Positions 12,130 through 27,100 of a DNA stretch of 64,000 bases are shown here, piece by piece (position 1 is the stretch's first letter; each line of letters opens with the position of its first letter). The notes beneath the pieces were generated by a model, which searched no databases, was not told the DNA's origin, and saw only the letters and a list, made by a program, of their open reading frames with translations. This stretch comes from Aphidius gifuensis (lineage: Eukaryota; Arthropoda; Insecta; Hymenoptera; Braconidae). The position numbers were made by a program, and so were the translations under genes. The stretch spans positions 3,100,001 through 3,164,000 of the forward strand of contig NC_057788.1 of the NCBI RefSeq assembly GCF_014905175.1, given 5' to 3'.

Positions 12130-15100
12130 TTATGTTTTTTCTTTTAATTTAAATATATCTTGAATTGAATTATCATTTTGTTGATTACTATGATTTAAAC
12201 AATCACGTACAGCTTGTAGAATGATACCAACTCGTCTGTCAAGTGCAGTTAGATGTGGTTCCCACAGGACAGGCGTTACGGGATCCTTTGCCATGCTTTG
12301 ACGCATTGCACTACTCAGTCGTTGTGGTTGATTATTATGGTATCTGAAATGTACATGCAACTGATCAATTGTGGTCAATGAAATTGATACAATAATACTT
12401 GTATATGGTAAATTAAATGTGTTGATAATAAATTTCATTTACAATCAGTCTAATAATACTATATTTCGAATTATAAAATTATCCAGTTGATTGATTACAA
12501 TTTTTATTATTATTTTATGAAAATTATTATATAAAAAAATTAATTTAAATAATTTTAGGGTATTTTAAAAGCTTGAATCATTACTACAGTCGTAAATTTG
12601 ATTAAAATAAATAAAAAAAAATAAATATAAATCAATACCACAAAGCTGATTTACAAATAAATTACGTAAAAACAAAATTTAAAGAATAGAAAAACAAAAA
12701 ATAAATAATAATGTTTGACTAGTCTCAGTTTGAATTGGTTACTCAAGCTTAAAAAAAAACTTGAATCTACACTTATGCGCAAGTAAGATTTCCCCAAGAA
12801 TCATCCCACAAAAAAAAGTCTGAGAAATGGAAAAAATTTACTTTATCCAGCTCAGTGCTTCGATTCGCGTGAGAGCAGTAAAATCCGGGGGCAAGTATTT
12901 TTTTATTTTTTTTTATTTTTTATATTTTTCTTCTTTGTATATTTGCAAGTGAGAAAGCCAATTGTAAAAGGGAAAATACTCCATTATCGATGCCACGACA
13001 CCTGGCTATCCCCCATTACTATATATAACGACATTTTCACATTGGACAATAGAACTTGATGCTTGAATTGCAAATATTAAGATAATATTTGCAGTAGAGT
13101 AAAGATTGCCCCAATTTAATGAGCTCGTTGTTGAATTTTTTGGAAATAAAATTCAACGAAAAGAAAGCACAATACTCTCAATGATAGAAAAAAAAAAAAA
13201 AAAAAATTTAAAAGCTATATTCTGAGTGGTCAATTTAATAAAAATAATAATAATAATCATAACAACAATATAACAAAGTCAAAGAAAAAAAACGAAAAAA
13301 AAAAAAAATCCTTTGATGTTGCAAGATTGAATTTGATAACAGATTACCCAACGGCTCCATCAAACTTGATAATCAAGAGGTAGATAGAAGCAACAGAGAT
13401 GATCATGATAATATTAAACAGTGAATATACTGTTGCTGACGTTTAATATGATGCTTTGAAAATAAATATAATTGTTCTTACTTGAGTAAAGTCCTGAGGG
13501 TGCTTTGTCTGATAATACAACATTGTAATAATGGTGCAAGTATTGATGTTTCATCATGATATGGTTTACCAAAACCACGTCCATGATCAAGATGCAATGG
13601 AAATGTATTATTTCCATATATTTTTAATGTCTCATAATGATGTCTATCCATATTACCAGATAAAAAATCAAGTACTGACATGTCAATTAAATCTAATAAA
13701 CGACGACCATCATCATATGGTGGTATTTCTCTTATGAAATTACAATAATTTGAATCTATAAAAATTATTTAATTTATTTTCATGTATATTAATTATTTTT
13801 TTATATGTGATATAGCTTTTAATTACCAAGCCTTATTGATGCCTTTTTACTGATATTATATCCACATAACACATAACTACATCTACCATGAAAACACATA
13901 TTTCCAGCTGGACTTACAAAAAATGTTTTAAGTAAATCACCTTCAGCAACTTGATATATTTCAGTTGTCATATTTAATATTCTACCTGTAACTGGTGGTG
14001 CACGTCTAAATCCAAGTAGTCTAAATCCATAAAAATAATCAAATTATTCAATTATTATATTAATTGTGTATTAATTAATTTATTCCATCATTTATTTATT
14101 TACTTGTCAAGATGATATGTTGCTATTTCAGCAACGTGTCTTTCAAAATCCGTAAAATAAAAATGATTTGGTAGTGTTTGACGGTCTCTTCCAAACCTTG
14201 ATCAAACAAAAAACAAATAAAAAACAATATTATTATTTATTATTCAATGGAACAAAGTACTTTTACATACTAATTTGTTTTTTTTTTATTTTAAATGAAA
14301 ATACATTTTGATTTATTAAAAATTCAACAAGTTTACTAATTGGAAAAAAAAATTATATTATTCATATTTTTAATACTAGTAGCTGTTTTGTATTTCTATT
14401 ATTTCAAATTACTTTTTCAAATCCTGATTATTTTTTTTACATCAGTGAATAGTGAAAAAAAAAAAATAAAAAAGAAAATCAATGATTCTTGTTGATGAAT
14501 TTTTCAGTGTTACTCGTGGACATCCGTTGTTGGACAATGATGTTCAACTTTGATGACATGCATTCATCATGGTTTCATGTGTATACAGTTACAGTATGTG
14601 ATAGCTATTTAAATTGACATATGACCGGATATGAATAGAAGGCAAACATCATTCTTGAATATAAAACAATACAAAAAAAAAAATACAAAATAATAATAGA
14701 AAAAGTTGTATTGACATTTATAATTTCTATAATTTTTTTTTTTTTATTTTTTCATTAATTAGGTCAATTATTTATGCTAGTTAAAATTTGATATATTAAT
14801 GGTTTTATTTTTGGAGATAATCTCAATTTATTAATAATAAATATTGAAGGTAACATTAAAAAGTTATTAAAAATTTATGTGTAAAGAGACAAGTATTTAA
14901 TAATTAGTTGAAAAATAATTCATCAGATTAAAACCTAAAAATAATAAACTAATGATATAAATTAAATATTGTAATTAAAATGATTTTTTATAATTTACAA
15001 ATAATTTAAAAAATTTAAATATAAAATTAATATTTTTAAAATTAAATTCAACAGATTAAAAAGTTTGTTGTTAAAAATAAAAAAACAATAAACTCTTGAA

Positions 15101-18100
15101 TTTTGCAAGTCCAATTAATTCATAAAATCATAAAGACAATCATTAAAACTTTGTTAATTGACTGTTTGTTTTAAGTTTTAACATATGGTTATCATAAGTG
15201 TTTCACAAAACAATGACATTTTAACTGAATGTTTTTGAATAAAGTTTCTTGTCGCAAGTAAAACTTTTTCAGGCATTTACATTGAGGTTGATAAAAACAA
15301 AAAAAACTTATTCTTTATGTATATATATAACACAAGATTTAACATAAATTTTTTTATTATTTTTTTTTTGTTTGGATATTCAAAGTTAAAAAAATTCAAG
15401 ACTTACTATTTAAGACTTACTTGAATTTAATATTTTGAAAAATTAAAAATTACCCAACAAAATAAACATTGTGATTTTTATTTTCGTTTAATTTAAAAAA
15501 TTTAAATTTGAAATTATTATTTAAAATAAATAGAAAAAAAAATTATTTAAATAAAATAATTTAAAACATTGCTAATTTTATTTTTTTTATATATGTATTG
15601 TGGATAAAGGTGTAGCCAATTTTGTGGGTAATGAGAAATATTTTGAGCCACACATTGTAGAAACAATGGATAAATGTGCAAAGACAAGATACAGCTATAT
15701 ATATAAACAATTTTGAAGGTGTTTCAGAATACACGAGAGAAACTTTAGCTCCATGCCAACTTATTGCCAAACTTATTACTGAGCTTTTTTTTTTTTTTTT
15801 TACGCTATATAGAGAATAGTTGTATTTCTACAGCTCACACTTATCTCAATATTTCTAGTCTAAAACTTTAAAAACATCTGTATCGGCCAAGCAATTTTAA
15901 GCTTATTTCTTGAGTGTAGAAAATTTTCACATTTATTATTTCTCCAATGATAATAAAAACTAGATATTTTCACACCAATTGTTTTGATAATATTATTAAA
16001 AAGAAAAAAAACCCTTTAAATAAAAAAATAACCAAAAATAAAATTCAAATTAAAAATAAAAGTAAAAGTTTATTTCTTGCAAAAAATAAAAAATAATATC
16101 AATTTACTGAATATAAAATTTAACCCAAATTAGAAACAGTTAATTCCCCAATTCTATTTGAAAATAAAAACCAAGTAAAAAATGTAATTTGTATTATCTG
16201 TTTATGGAAAATGAATGATATAATAATTAAAATTTTCTAGACACTAAAATATATAAATTGAGTTAAATTATATTAAGTAAATGAAGAATCTAATGGTTTG
16301 CAATCAAGAATAATGTTAAAGTGTCCCTCTGAGTATCGTCAAATTTGATGACCCTTGAGATATACGTATATGGATGTCTCTATGTATGTGTATATTAAGT
16401 ATATAAAATACACTACTATATTGTCATTTGGACAGAGTCGTGCCATGAGTGTATGATGGAATTAAGAGTACAATTACATAAGTGGATGATCTCTGGGTGT
16501 CTCGTGCCATGAGTGACTTCGAATTGGCCTTGTTTCAGTTTGTTAAATGTCTCTTTTGTTTTATTTTTTATTTTTTTTCATTATTATTATTTTTACTTCC
16601 AACTCCTACACACTACTTCATCACTCTACTCAATTATAATTGTCTTTCAAGCTAACAACATCATGATACGTCACACATCCCTTCATTGTTCTACAAAACC
16701 AAACTACTTGTGTTTTTTTTTTTTAACTTTTTTTTCTGCAGAGCTTGCAAATTTTAACATTCATTTCTTTTATATAGATGATGATTAATCACATTTTTTT
16801 CTTACTCAAAAGGTTCTTTTTTCTTACTCAAAACTTTGTTCAACAATCATATGCAATTGACAATTTTAAAAAAATATATACTCACCTCATTGGTTTAAAA
16901 AGTGCTTGTAAATCATTTGGATAATCAATGACTAATTTTAATTGTGTACCGCCTTCTTTTTGGGCTATGTAGGACAAAAATAAAAAATTTAAAATATATT
17001 GATTGTAATAAATTATTCATTATAAATTATTTGTTTATAATTATTAATTTATTATAGATAAAAGCATTATATTAAAAATGTAAAAAATTGATAATTAATT
17101 GTTATTTAAGTAATATTTATTTTGGATTTTATTAATTGCTTTTTTCAATTTAAATTAATAATAAAATATTAAAATATTGATTTCCAAAATTATAATTGAA
17201 AAATATGAAAAAAATAAAAAACAAATTTAAATTCGCTTCTGTAATATATTTAAATAATACTTACCAACATGTAAAATTTGTTTTGTTGCCATTTCATGTA
17301 ACAATTGTTGTACATTATTAGAATTATCTGGATAAAGTTCTAATCTCGATATCTGCAGATGAAATTTTTCTAATGTTGTTGAATTTATTCTGTAATAATA
17401 AAATAAAAAAAAACAAATTGATATTAGTACATTACAATAATAACAATAATAATAAAAATAATTTTAATATTTATTATTATTTTATGATATTTATATTTAT
17501 GAAAATTTTCATTCACTGGTATTTTGAATTTAATGCAATTTAAATCGTGCGTCGAGTTCAATTTCAAGAAGGCAGTAGAATAACGTTATTCTAAACGCAT
17601 TTCACGTAAATGCTTCTTCGTATACACAAATCTATATAATATAATATATATGTAGAAAATTCCCAAGTGGCTTTACTATATATGAATGCACATATTTTTC
17701 AATCTGTCTACTGATCTGAATTTCAAGTACACAATATACTATTTTATGCATCTACATTTGCCTCAATAATATAATATTTGTATTGTTATTACTTATTAGT
17801 ATATACATAATAAAATTTCCATCATATTTATTATAATTGTAATATTATAAAATTATAAACCACGTATATGTTATAAAAATATGAAATAAAAAAAAATTTA
17901 TATTCTATAAAAGAGTATTGTTGAACAAGTTTAGATGATTCATGAAATGTTTTTAACTGTCAAAATATTTTTATGTCAACGAAATTTTGCTGAGACTGCA
18001 ATACATGGTATTTTATTTTGTGTGTGTGTGTATGTGTTTGGAGGAATTCTCTAGGCGAATTTTTTTGTAGAAAATAAAAAAAAAAGTATGTTACTATATA

Positions 18101-21100
18101 TACATACTCTCGACATTTGTAGGGAAATGCAAACATCTCATTGTTGTATTCCCTTGGTTGTGGCAAAAAAAAAAAAAAAATTTCATACATTTTTTTTTGT
18201 CAAAGAAAAATATAAAAAAAAAACGAAAAAATCGTCACGAAATAGACTTTTGGAAGGTTAAAGGCTAGCTTGTATCATCTAAATAATTTTAAAATATTTA
18301 TTTTATCAAAAAAATAGAAAATTTAATTTTTAAAAATAAATAAAAAGCTCTAATTTAGTTTGGTAATATTTAGTATTTTCATTGTTGACTGAAATAATCG
18401 ATTGAAAGCTCAAAAAGCTTTCTTTTTTTTTTTGGCAATGATGTATTGTGTACTCATGTCGCTGTGAAGTAATTAAAAAATATGACTTTATATGAAAAAA
18501 AAAAAATCTAGTAAATTAAATTTTCACTAGAAAAAATATTCCGAATCATTTTTTAAAAGAAGCTTTGTATGATAATTTTAATTAATTCAACAAACTATAT
18601 ATATTTTATTTGTATTGACATTTTTAAAATTGTTCAAATAGCTATAATAAATTATATCAATAAACACTCTTATCGTTTTACGACTTTCATATTTGATATG
18701 TTTATAAAAAAAAAATACTAATAAGTAAAGAAAAAAATATTTTTCTAAATGAAAAACCTGTTTTATAATATATTAATATATTGCTTTGACTCAAGTATAT
18801 TCAGCAAATATAAAAAAAAAAAAAACCCAAGCAAATGTATTAATATTTTTTTTATTTTTATTACAAATTTATGAAGTGGAAAGAAGGAATTCCAGTTATT
18901 CAATGTGCTGCAGGCAATGTATATGAAGTGAATCTAAAACTTGTGCATAGTAAAATATGCCTGAGTATATTATTCCAGGTTTAAATTTTTATTTTTGATA
19001 TTATATTATATATTCAATAATGATTCTTGCATATGAATGAGACAAAGTGACAAAGTGGGTAAAAGGGTGGTTTGAATAAAAAAAAAAAAAAAATTTTTTG
19101 CCACAAGGCAAAATCATCACCCCAAAGTATTATTTTGTGTGAATGTATTTGTGGGATCAGTTGAGTGTATCTCTTGGGTATTTTATGTTTGTACATGTAC
19201 ATATAAAAATATATGCAGTGTAAAGAGAGAGTAGATGAAGTCTAGATGAAGATACGAAAACGCCCACCAATACCCTCAGCGGATTGTATGAGTTGCATAC
19301 TAACAACTTCACGAAATTCTACTAAATCTTTACGAATTATTCGTCATTGTGTATGCGTATATATATACATATATATTGTCACACTTGAAAAAGCTACGAA
19401 AAAGCTATCATCATTTGAAATCGAGCCTCTCTCACTTGACAATTTATTTTATATATCAACACACCTTTTTAGTTTTTACACCCTTGATGTGTCGCACTAT
19501 ATATATAAACTTTTAGATGTACATTTAATATTTGTCCTTTGTTGTGGGACTTTACTTTTTTTTGCAATTTTTATTTTATTTTTTTCATTTCTTCAAAAAG
19601 AAAAATGATTTTTTACTCAAACAGTAAATTGATATTTTTAGTAAATATGATTTTCTATATATAAAAGAATTTTTTTTTTTTTTCTTTTATTAAATTGTTG
19701 TTATGTGATTATTTATATGTTCACTTTTTTATTTTTTTTAATAAATTGACTTTTGGTTATTTTTAAATAATAGATTATTGGTTTTTAATTTTAAGCAAGA
19801 ATTTAATTTGATGAGATTTAATTTTTATTTCTATAAAAGAAATTCGTGAATTTTACTTGATAAGAATTAAAAATATGGAAATAAATTTTGACACAAAAAT
19901 GACGTCAATTTTATTATTGTTTGTTAAAATTAATTTGACATCAAGTATTTTATTTTTATAAATTACTTGTCGAATTATTTTTAAAATAGGTTTTTGTCGT
20001 TATGTTTTTTATCTCAGAATAAAAATTATTATTATGACATTAACAGTAAATTAAAAAATCAGTTGCAAAAAAAAAGATGAGATGAATTAAAAAAAAAAAA
20101 AATGTATAAAATATTTTATATAATTATTTCAAAGAATTTTAAAATCATTATCAAGTCTATTGCTTCAAATCACGCGATGTTTTCTTTGTTGAAATTCTTA
20201 AATTTTATATTATATTATTTGAAAGTCAAATTTATTAAATTATACATACATGAGATTCACCTACATTATTATTTATTATAATAATAAAAATAAAAAAAAT
20301 ATACAATCATTTAAATATACAGTAAAATTATACCCTTTAATTATTTTTTAATCTTTTATATTTTTGTCAAACTGAATTTATTTTTATATTTTAATTTTTA
20401 TCATAAAAAAATTACATTTAATATTATCATTTAAATTTACAAACATAAAAGTAAATGAAAAATTTATATTAAATATTATTTTTGATAATGTTATTAATTT
20501 AAAAAAAAAAAACAAAACAAAACGCTAAAAATTATAATTTTAAAATAAATGAATAAATGATTATCCGTCAAATATAATTGAGAAATTAAATGATAAAAAT
20601 ACAAATGTATATATTGAATATTGAATTCAAAGCTTTGCAGAGTTCAATTGAGAATAGAATAAGTGGAAGGAGTTTTGTGTTAATATCAGACATGGTCAAA
20701 AGCCCGTCGATAGCATAAAACACCTTTGAATATTATACGTAAACTGATGATAACAATTGCATATACAATTCAAAGGGTAACATCGATACATACATTGGCT
20801 CTGGTGCTTTTAGAGTATTTCGATTCTCGCGTGATTTAGCTGGCTATTATAGACAAAGGCAGTTCAATTGTATCGACGAATGACACATTAGACATATCAT
20901 ATAAAGCTAAAAAATTTCAATAAAACAAATATACTTTCAATTTCATCCACTTCGTTGAATGTTTATAATATACATGCTTTATATATCACTTTCATATCTG
21001 TATACAAATATAAATTGAAACTCCAAAATTATTTCAAATATCATATTGCATTTATGATGTCATATTAAATGTATTTTATAATTATAAATGTAATATTAAT

Positions 21101-24100
21101 ATATTTTAAAAGTCATTAAAAAATATTATTTATAAATTATTTTTCATGTATTATCAAGTAAATTTAAATTAATTCTTTTTTCATTGTATACTTGATGAAT
21201 TTTAAAATAATAAAAATGAAAATTCAAATACATAATAGATGTTTGACAGTTTATACATTTTAAATATTAAATTTTAGATTTTTTAAATTGATGAGAAGTT
21301 TTATGATGAGCTATAGATATCTGTCTGATAAATGTATAAATTTCATATGACAAAACGTACAGTGTATAGTTTGTCAATTTATATAATTCATTTGGCATTT
21401 GGTATTCATGTCTCTACGTCTCGTAACTTCCATCATATACTCTTCGTCGCAATTAACTCTAAAAAATTATATATATATATTTTATCTTAATCTTATTTCC
21501 ATTTACACTGTGTCATCCCTCTTCAAAATTTTAGCATTTGCTTTGGTGTTTCTATCATTTTCTCACTCTATTTTATTATCTGACAAAGAATGTGTTTTTT
21601 TTTTTTGTCTTTTATTTGGCTTTTGCACAAACTGCAAACCGAATTTTCTTCTTGTAGATTGAGTTGGTGAACACATGCGTTCACTTGCACGACTCAAACT
21701 AATCTCATCTAAAATCCCCCTTACTATCGTACCTGTTTCACCTATCGTTCATGTTATTCGCTATTCTCAATTTTCGTTTTAAACCATTTTCTCTGTATGT
21801 CAATCTATACATGTTAATGTAAATATATATGTATACGCTTATTGGTTGGAATGTATATATGTATTATCTATGTAATTGAGTTTATTTATTAGGCAATAAT
21901 TTCATACGAAATATTATCTTTTCACTAATTAACAAGTACCAAAACTAAATATTAATAATATATAAAACTATTGATAGTGACTCATGAAATTTTACAATAT
22001 ATACTAATTAATTATTATTACAATAAAAAAAAATATGCAACTTTCGAAATATCATTTCCAGTTTATCATATGTTTTTATAATAAAATTTAATTTAAAAAT
22101 ATAAATTAATACAAATTTTTTTAGTTAAACAAATTTACGATAGTTGGAACATTTTTAGTTTATAAAATTATAAATATCTTGTTAATAAGAAACACTCAAT
22201 AATCAATAAGATTGATTAAAGTAATAATAATACATTAATTAATTTTTAATTAACTTGTTTATTTGTATTAAATTTATAATTACATTATAATAAAAAATAC
22301 TAATTAATTTTTTTTTTTAATTTAGTCCATTTAAATTACTGTTTGAAAATAAAATTTTTAATAATTTTTAATAATATACAAAAAATAATAATTTAGAATA
22401 AATTAAAATAAAAATTAAATCATATACGTATGAGATTTAAATTATATTTTTTTATTGATAAATTATAATGTCATTACATGATATTGATTATTTGAATCAA
22501 ATAATATTTGCACTATTGTTTCTCCATCGATAAACAATAATCACTATGAAATTGATGAATTGATGTATACTATTAAATGTTTATTTTATTGTACTTCTCC
22601 AATACGATTATATACCAATGTATACGTGAATTGTGTTGAGCTTTAACTGTGTAAATATTAGCACCATTTGGCATTACCACAATGTTCAGCTTAAACGTGA
22701 ATTCTCTATATAATACTCACGATATTCGTGTATACAAATGTGTTCAATTTATCAATAAACATATATGCATTAACTTTAAATTCAATGAATGCTCATTTAC
22801 AAATTTCTGATATACTTGAATGTGTCATTTTTTAACACCTTTTTAAATAACAAATTTATATATTTTACATCAAATTTATTCAAGCCAAATTAAACTGAAT
22901 TTTAATAAACAGATTTTTGGATTATTTATTATATTATTTTACATATTTTTTATTTTTTATAATAACCATTCAATTTCAAGGTTGATTATATCGTTGTGAT
23001 TATTTAATAACGTTGATTTATATAACGTTGTGATTTTATGATTTTTTTTTCATTATATTATTTTTAATATTGGATTTATTTAATATATTTTAATAATATT
23101 TATAAAATTTTTGATTGTTTTTTTTTTTTTTTTGGTATTTTTATAAATATATATATATGTATATATTTATTATTAGTTTTTTTTTTTATTTTTGTTGAAT
23201 ATATAAAATAAGCTATGAATAATCAATGAGGATTTTTTTTTAGATGTCTGCAATCTTATATCGTGAGTGCGTGCTTTCTTTTTCATTTTTTTATTTTTTT
23301 CACTTTGAGCTTTTGATTTCAAAAGAATGCTTGTATTTTCTATTTTGCTCATTTTTTTTTTTTTTTTGAATTTTTTTTATTTAGTTTATTTAGTTTATGT
23401 TCATCAAAAAATATAAAATCAAAAATTCAATTATTTTGATAAATATATACTTGAGTTATTGGAAAAAAAAAAAAAAAATTACAAATAATTTTTTTTTCTA
23501 CTATTATTCATTATTTTGCAAAATGTATATTGAATTTTTTATTTTTTTTTTAATTTCAATTTAAATTTATTCAAATGTATAGGAAGATTATCAACTTTGA
23601 TATACAAGATAAACGATACACAAAAATTTTAAATTTTTAAAGATTCATTTATATTCTGTAATACTTAAATTTTAATAATCTATGTGTATAATTATGTCGT
23701 GTGCATTTAATAAAATGGATAATAAATTTACGCAAATAAAAAAAAATTGCTTCAGCTCAAGCTGAAGTATATGTCTTGAATTTAATACAAAAATAATTAA
23801 AAAAATACCCAGACAATTATTTGAATTATAATTTAATTAAATTTTCACTTTTTTTTTTGATAATTTAAAATATTTTTAACAAATATTAATGTCATCTATA
23901 TTTTTTAAAAATTTATAAACAAATACAATTTGAAAAATAATTATAAAAAATTCCTTTAAATTTTTGAAAAAGAAGACAAAAATAATCACTATCTACGGGG
24001 CATAATAAATAATAAATAAACAAAAAAAGTTTATTTTTTCACATTCTATTTTCACGAGAAATCAACTGATTGAATTGAGTTATTTAAAAATCATATTATC

Positions 24101-27100
24101 GATTTTTTTTTTCGATTAGTTATTTAACTTGACAGGTAATGAAATATAAATTTAAATTTTTTCATTCAAAGAATAAATATAAAGATTTTTTTATTATCAA
24201 CACATATAAAACATATATTTTATTAATGTATATAGAATATAGATACTATTAAGTTATTCATTAAATTTTCCATTCACGTTTTTGACAAATACCTTTCGCG
24301 ATAAAAATATTAAAAATAAAAAAAAAAAAGTATTCTCACAGGGTTTATAAATGTGATCTCGCGTTTATTCAGCATTCGCATCGTGCAATGCCCGTCAATA
24401 TTCTGGACGATGAGGACTCAAAGTCGATTAATCATAATTTTTTTTTTCTGGCATATACGACTCTACAAAGTAGTAGAGTAGATCGTATATGTCATTTTTA
24501 ATAATTTTTTTTTTTTTTTTTAGTATTTTTCATTTCATTTGTCTAGCATATCTCACAATATTTTTTCACACCGATTGATCGATTGTTTTAAAAGATAAAA
24601 ATAAATTTATGAACATTGAGAAAATATTGAAAATAATTTTCCATATTATTTTTAAATTTTTTATCCTCATTTATTTTATACAATATAAATTAATTAAAAT
24701 AGATCAAAAGACAAAATAAATAACAAATATAATTAAAAAAATTTTATAAATAAGCTAATTATTTTTTTCTAAATAAAGAAAATAACAAAATTTAAAAATT
24801 AATATACAGCTCAAAAGAAAAACATTGAATAAATGAAATAGTCCGTTAAATTTATTGTTCCATAGAAGGGTTATTCGACATCCATAAAAAAAAATTGAGG
24901 CAATTAATAGATAAGATGTTAATTATTATAATTAATATGATAATAATATTTATACTTTCCATGCGAGCTTTCAAGTATTTATAAAAAAAAAATTAATTTA
25001 CCGATAATTAGTGATAATTAATTATCATTTTTATAAAAGTAAATAGAAATTATAATTAATTTTTCTATATTGTTATTTAAAATCAAAGTTTTACAATTAC
25101 TAAAATAAAATATATATTTAAAGTATATTTAATTGTGTGTATATGTGTATTATTTATATATTATTTATATGTGTGTATGTATATGGTAAATCCACTTTAA
25201 ACCTGCACCTTCAACTGCTTTTACAATTCGTGAAATAATTTTCATCTTCAGAGCAACGAATACACTTGTGTAAGTTAAAGCTAAATTACTTTGAATTTTG
25301 GGACCATCATTCTCTGTGTCGAGTATTGCGTTTACACATTGTACAATAAATTGTAAATTACATACACCAACTACCCTAACTTTAATTTCACTATCTATAT
25401 ATACTCTTACCCACACATACACTCACTCACAAATAGATTGAAAATAATTATTTTCTTCTTTGAATTAAGTATATATTTAATATATATTATAATTATTATA
25501 TTTAAAAGTAATTTTCTTAATTTTTATTTTCAATTATAGATTTAAAAAAAAAAACAAGTCAAGTTGCTTCTGGATTTGATTATTAATTTTATAAAAAACA
25601 TATATAAATTGAATTTTTTTTTTTCCATCACAATTTTAATACTACATATGTCAACAAATTTTTTTTACTAATTAAATTATTATTTTTTTAATGATCAATA
25701 TATTTTCTTTTAATTAAATTATTTTTTTTCATCTACAGAGTGAGAGTTTTTTAAATGATATATAAATTTGTGATTATTATTTTATGTATGTATTTATTAT
25801 TTTTTATTATAAAAAGTATAAATTTATTTAATGCAAATTTTCTTTTTACTTATCGACATGTACCTTGTATGCATCATACAAATATGTATATTTTTATATA
25901 AAGGTTGTCCTCTGGTGGATACTCTTTTTTCATTATCTATATATTTTAAACATTACAGTATGCACTTCTCATAGTAATAAGAGTGTATGAATAATAATTT
26001 TGTATCTGGAGTAGACATTTTAAAAAATTTTCTTGGTCTAAATTCACCGGGTGGATAATATTTTTCTTCTATAAAAATCAACAGAGATACCAAGAGAGTG
26101 CTTGTCACACTGTAAACTTTGTTGCATTCAAATCAAAGCAAATTTGAGGTCTACATAAAGTATAAATATAAAAAAAAATATATATATACCCTTGAGCATA
26201 TTTTGAGGAAAAAAAATAATTTTATTTTTAATAATTTTTATTTTTCATAAATTTACTTGGTTTTGTTAATATATATATTTTTTCTAATTAAAATTTAAGT
26301 TATTTGATAATAAAAACAAAAGAAAAATGGTAAATTTATATTTTCATTATACAATAGGTTTTTTTTATTTTATTTTTTTTTTTTGGAAATTTGGAGAGGT
26401 GAAAAGTGCTTTTTGTCGCTTTTCGAATAAGGGTCTTTTAGGTAAAATAAGGTCCAGTGAACTTTACACATCCAAGTGTCTCTGAGTTTTCACAAAAAAG
26501 ATGAAGAAAGAAAAAAAATTTATAAACCTAGAGATTGTCAAATATTAGCTGAAAAGAGTGACCATGAAGAGTTTTAGATGGCTATCTTTAAAATTCACGA
26601 CTTTATGAGACATTTTTAAAACGACATTTCATGATTATTCACAAATTCAAAAGCCATTAATGTAAATTTTACATGTATAAGTAAAATGATTTTTTTTTTT
26701 TTATCCCTTTCAAGTTTCAATAAGAAGAAAATTTGAATAAATAATCATTTTTCATTGTATCACAAACAAATCTTTAATTTTTATTTAAAAGAAAATACAT
26801 TTTTTTTTTTTTCATGATTTCTTATTCTTTTATTTGATCAATCATAAATTGCAACTTTTGTGTGATACTTGGTATACGTAAAAAAAAATAACGGTACATA
26901 AAAACACAATATTCTTGAATAGAAAAAAAAAAAATACAAAACGATGCTGTAAAAATTTTAACGCGTGACAATTTAACAATTGTGAGAATAAAATAAAACA
27001 TACATATAGGATAAATAAATAATTATTTTTCTTTCCTTTTTTTTATTTAACCTATATATGTTTATGGTTATAACAATGAAAAGATTTGTCATAATTAGAA

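Noticed and set aside
25165..25422. 85-codon minus-strand frame in the FAM20C intron
   Set aside because: No motif, no splice context beyond chance, ends in TA/TG microsatellite.
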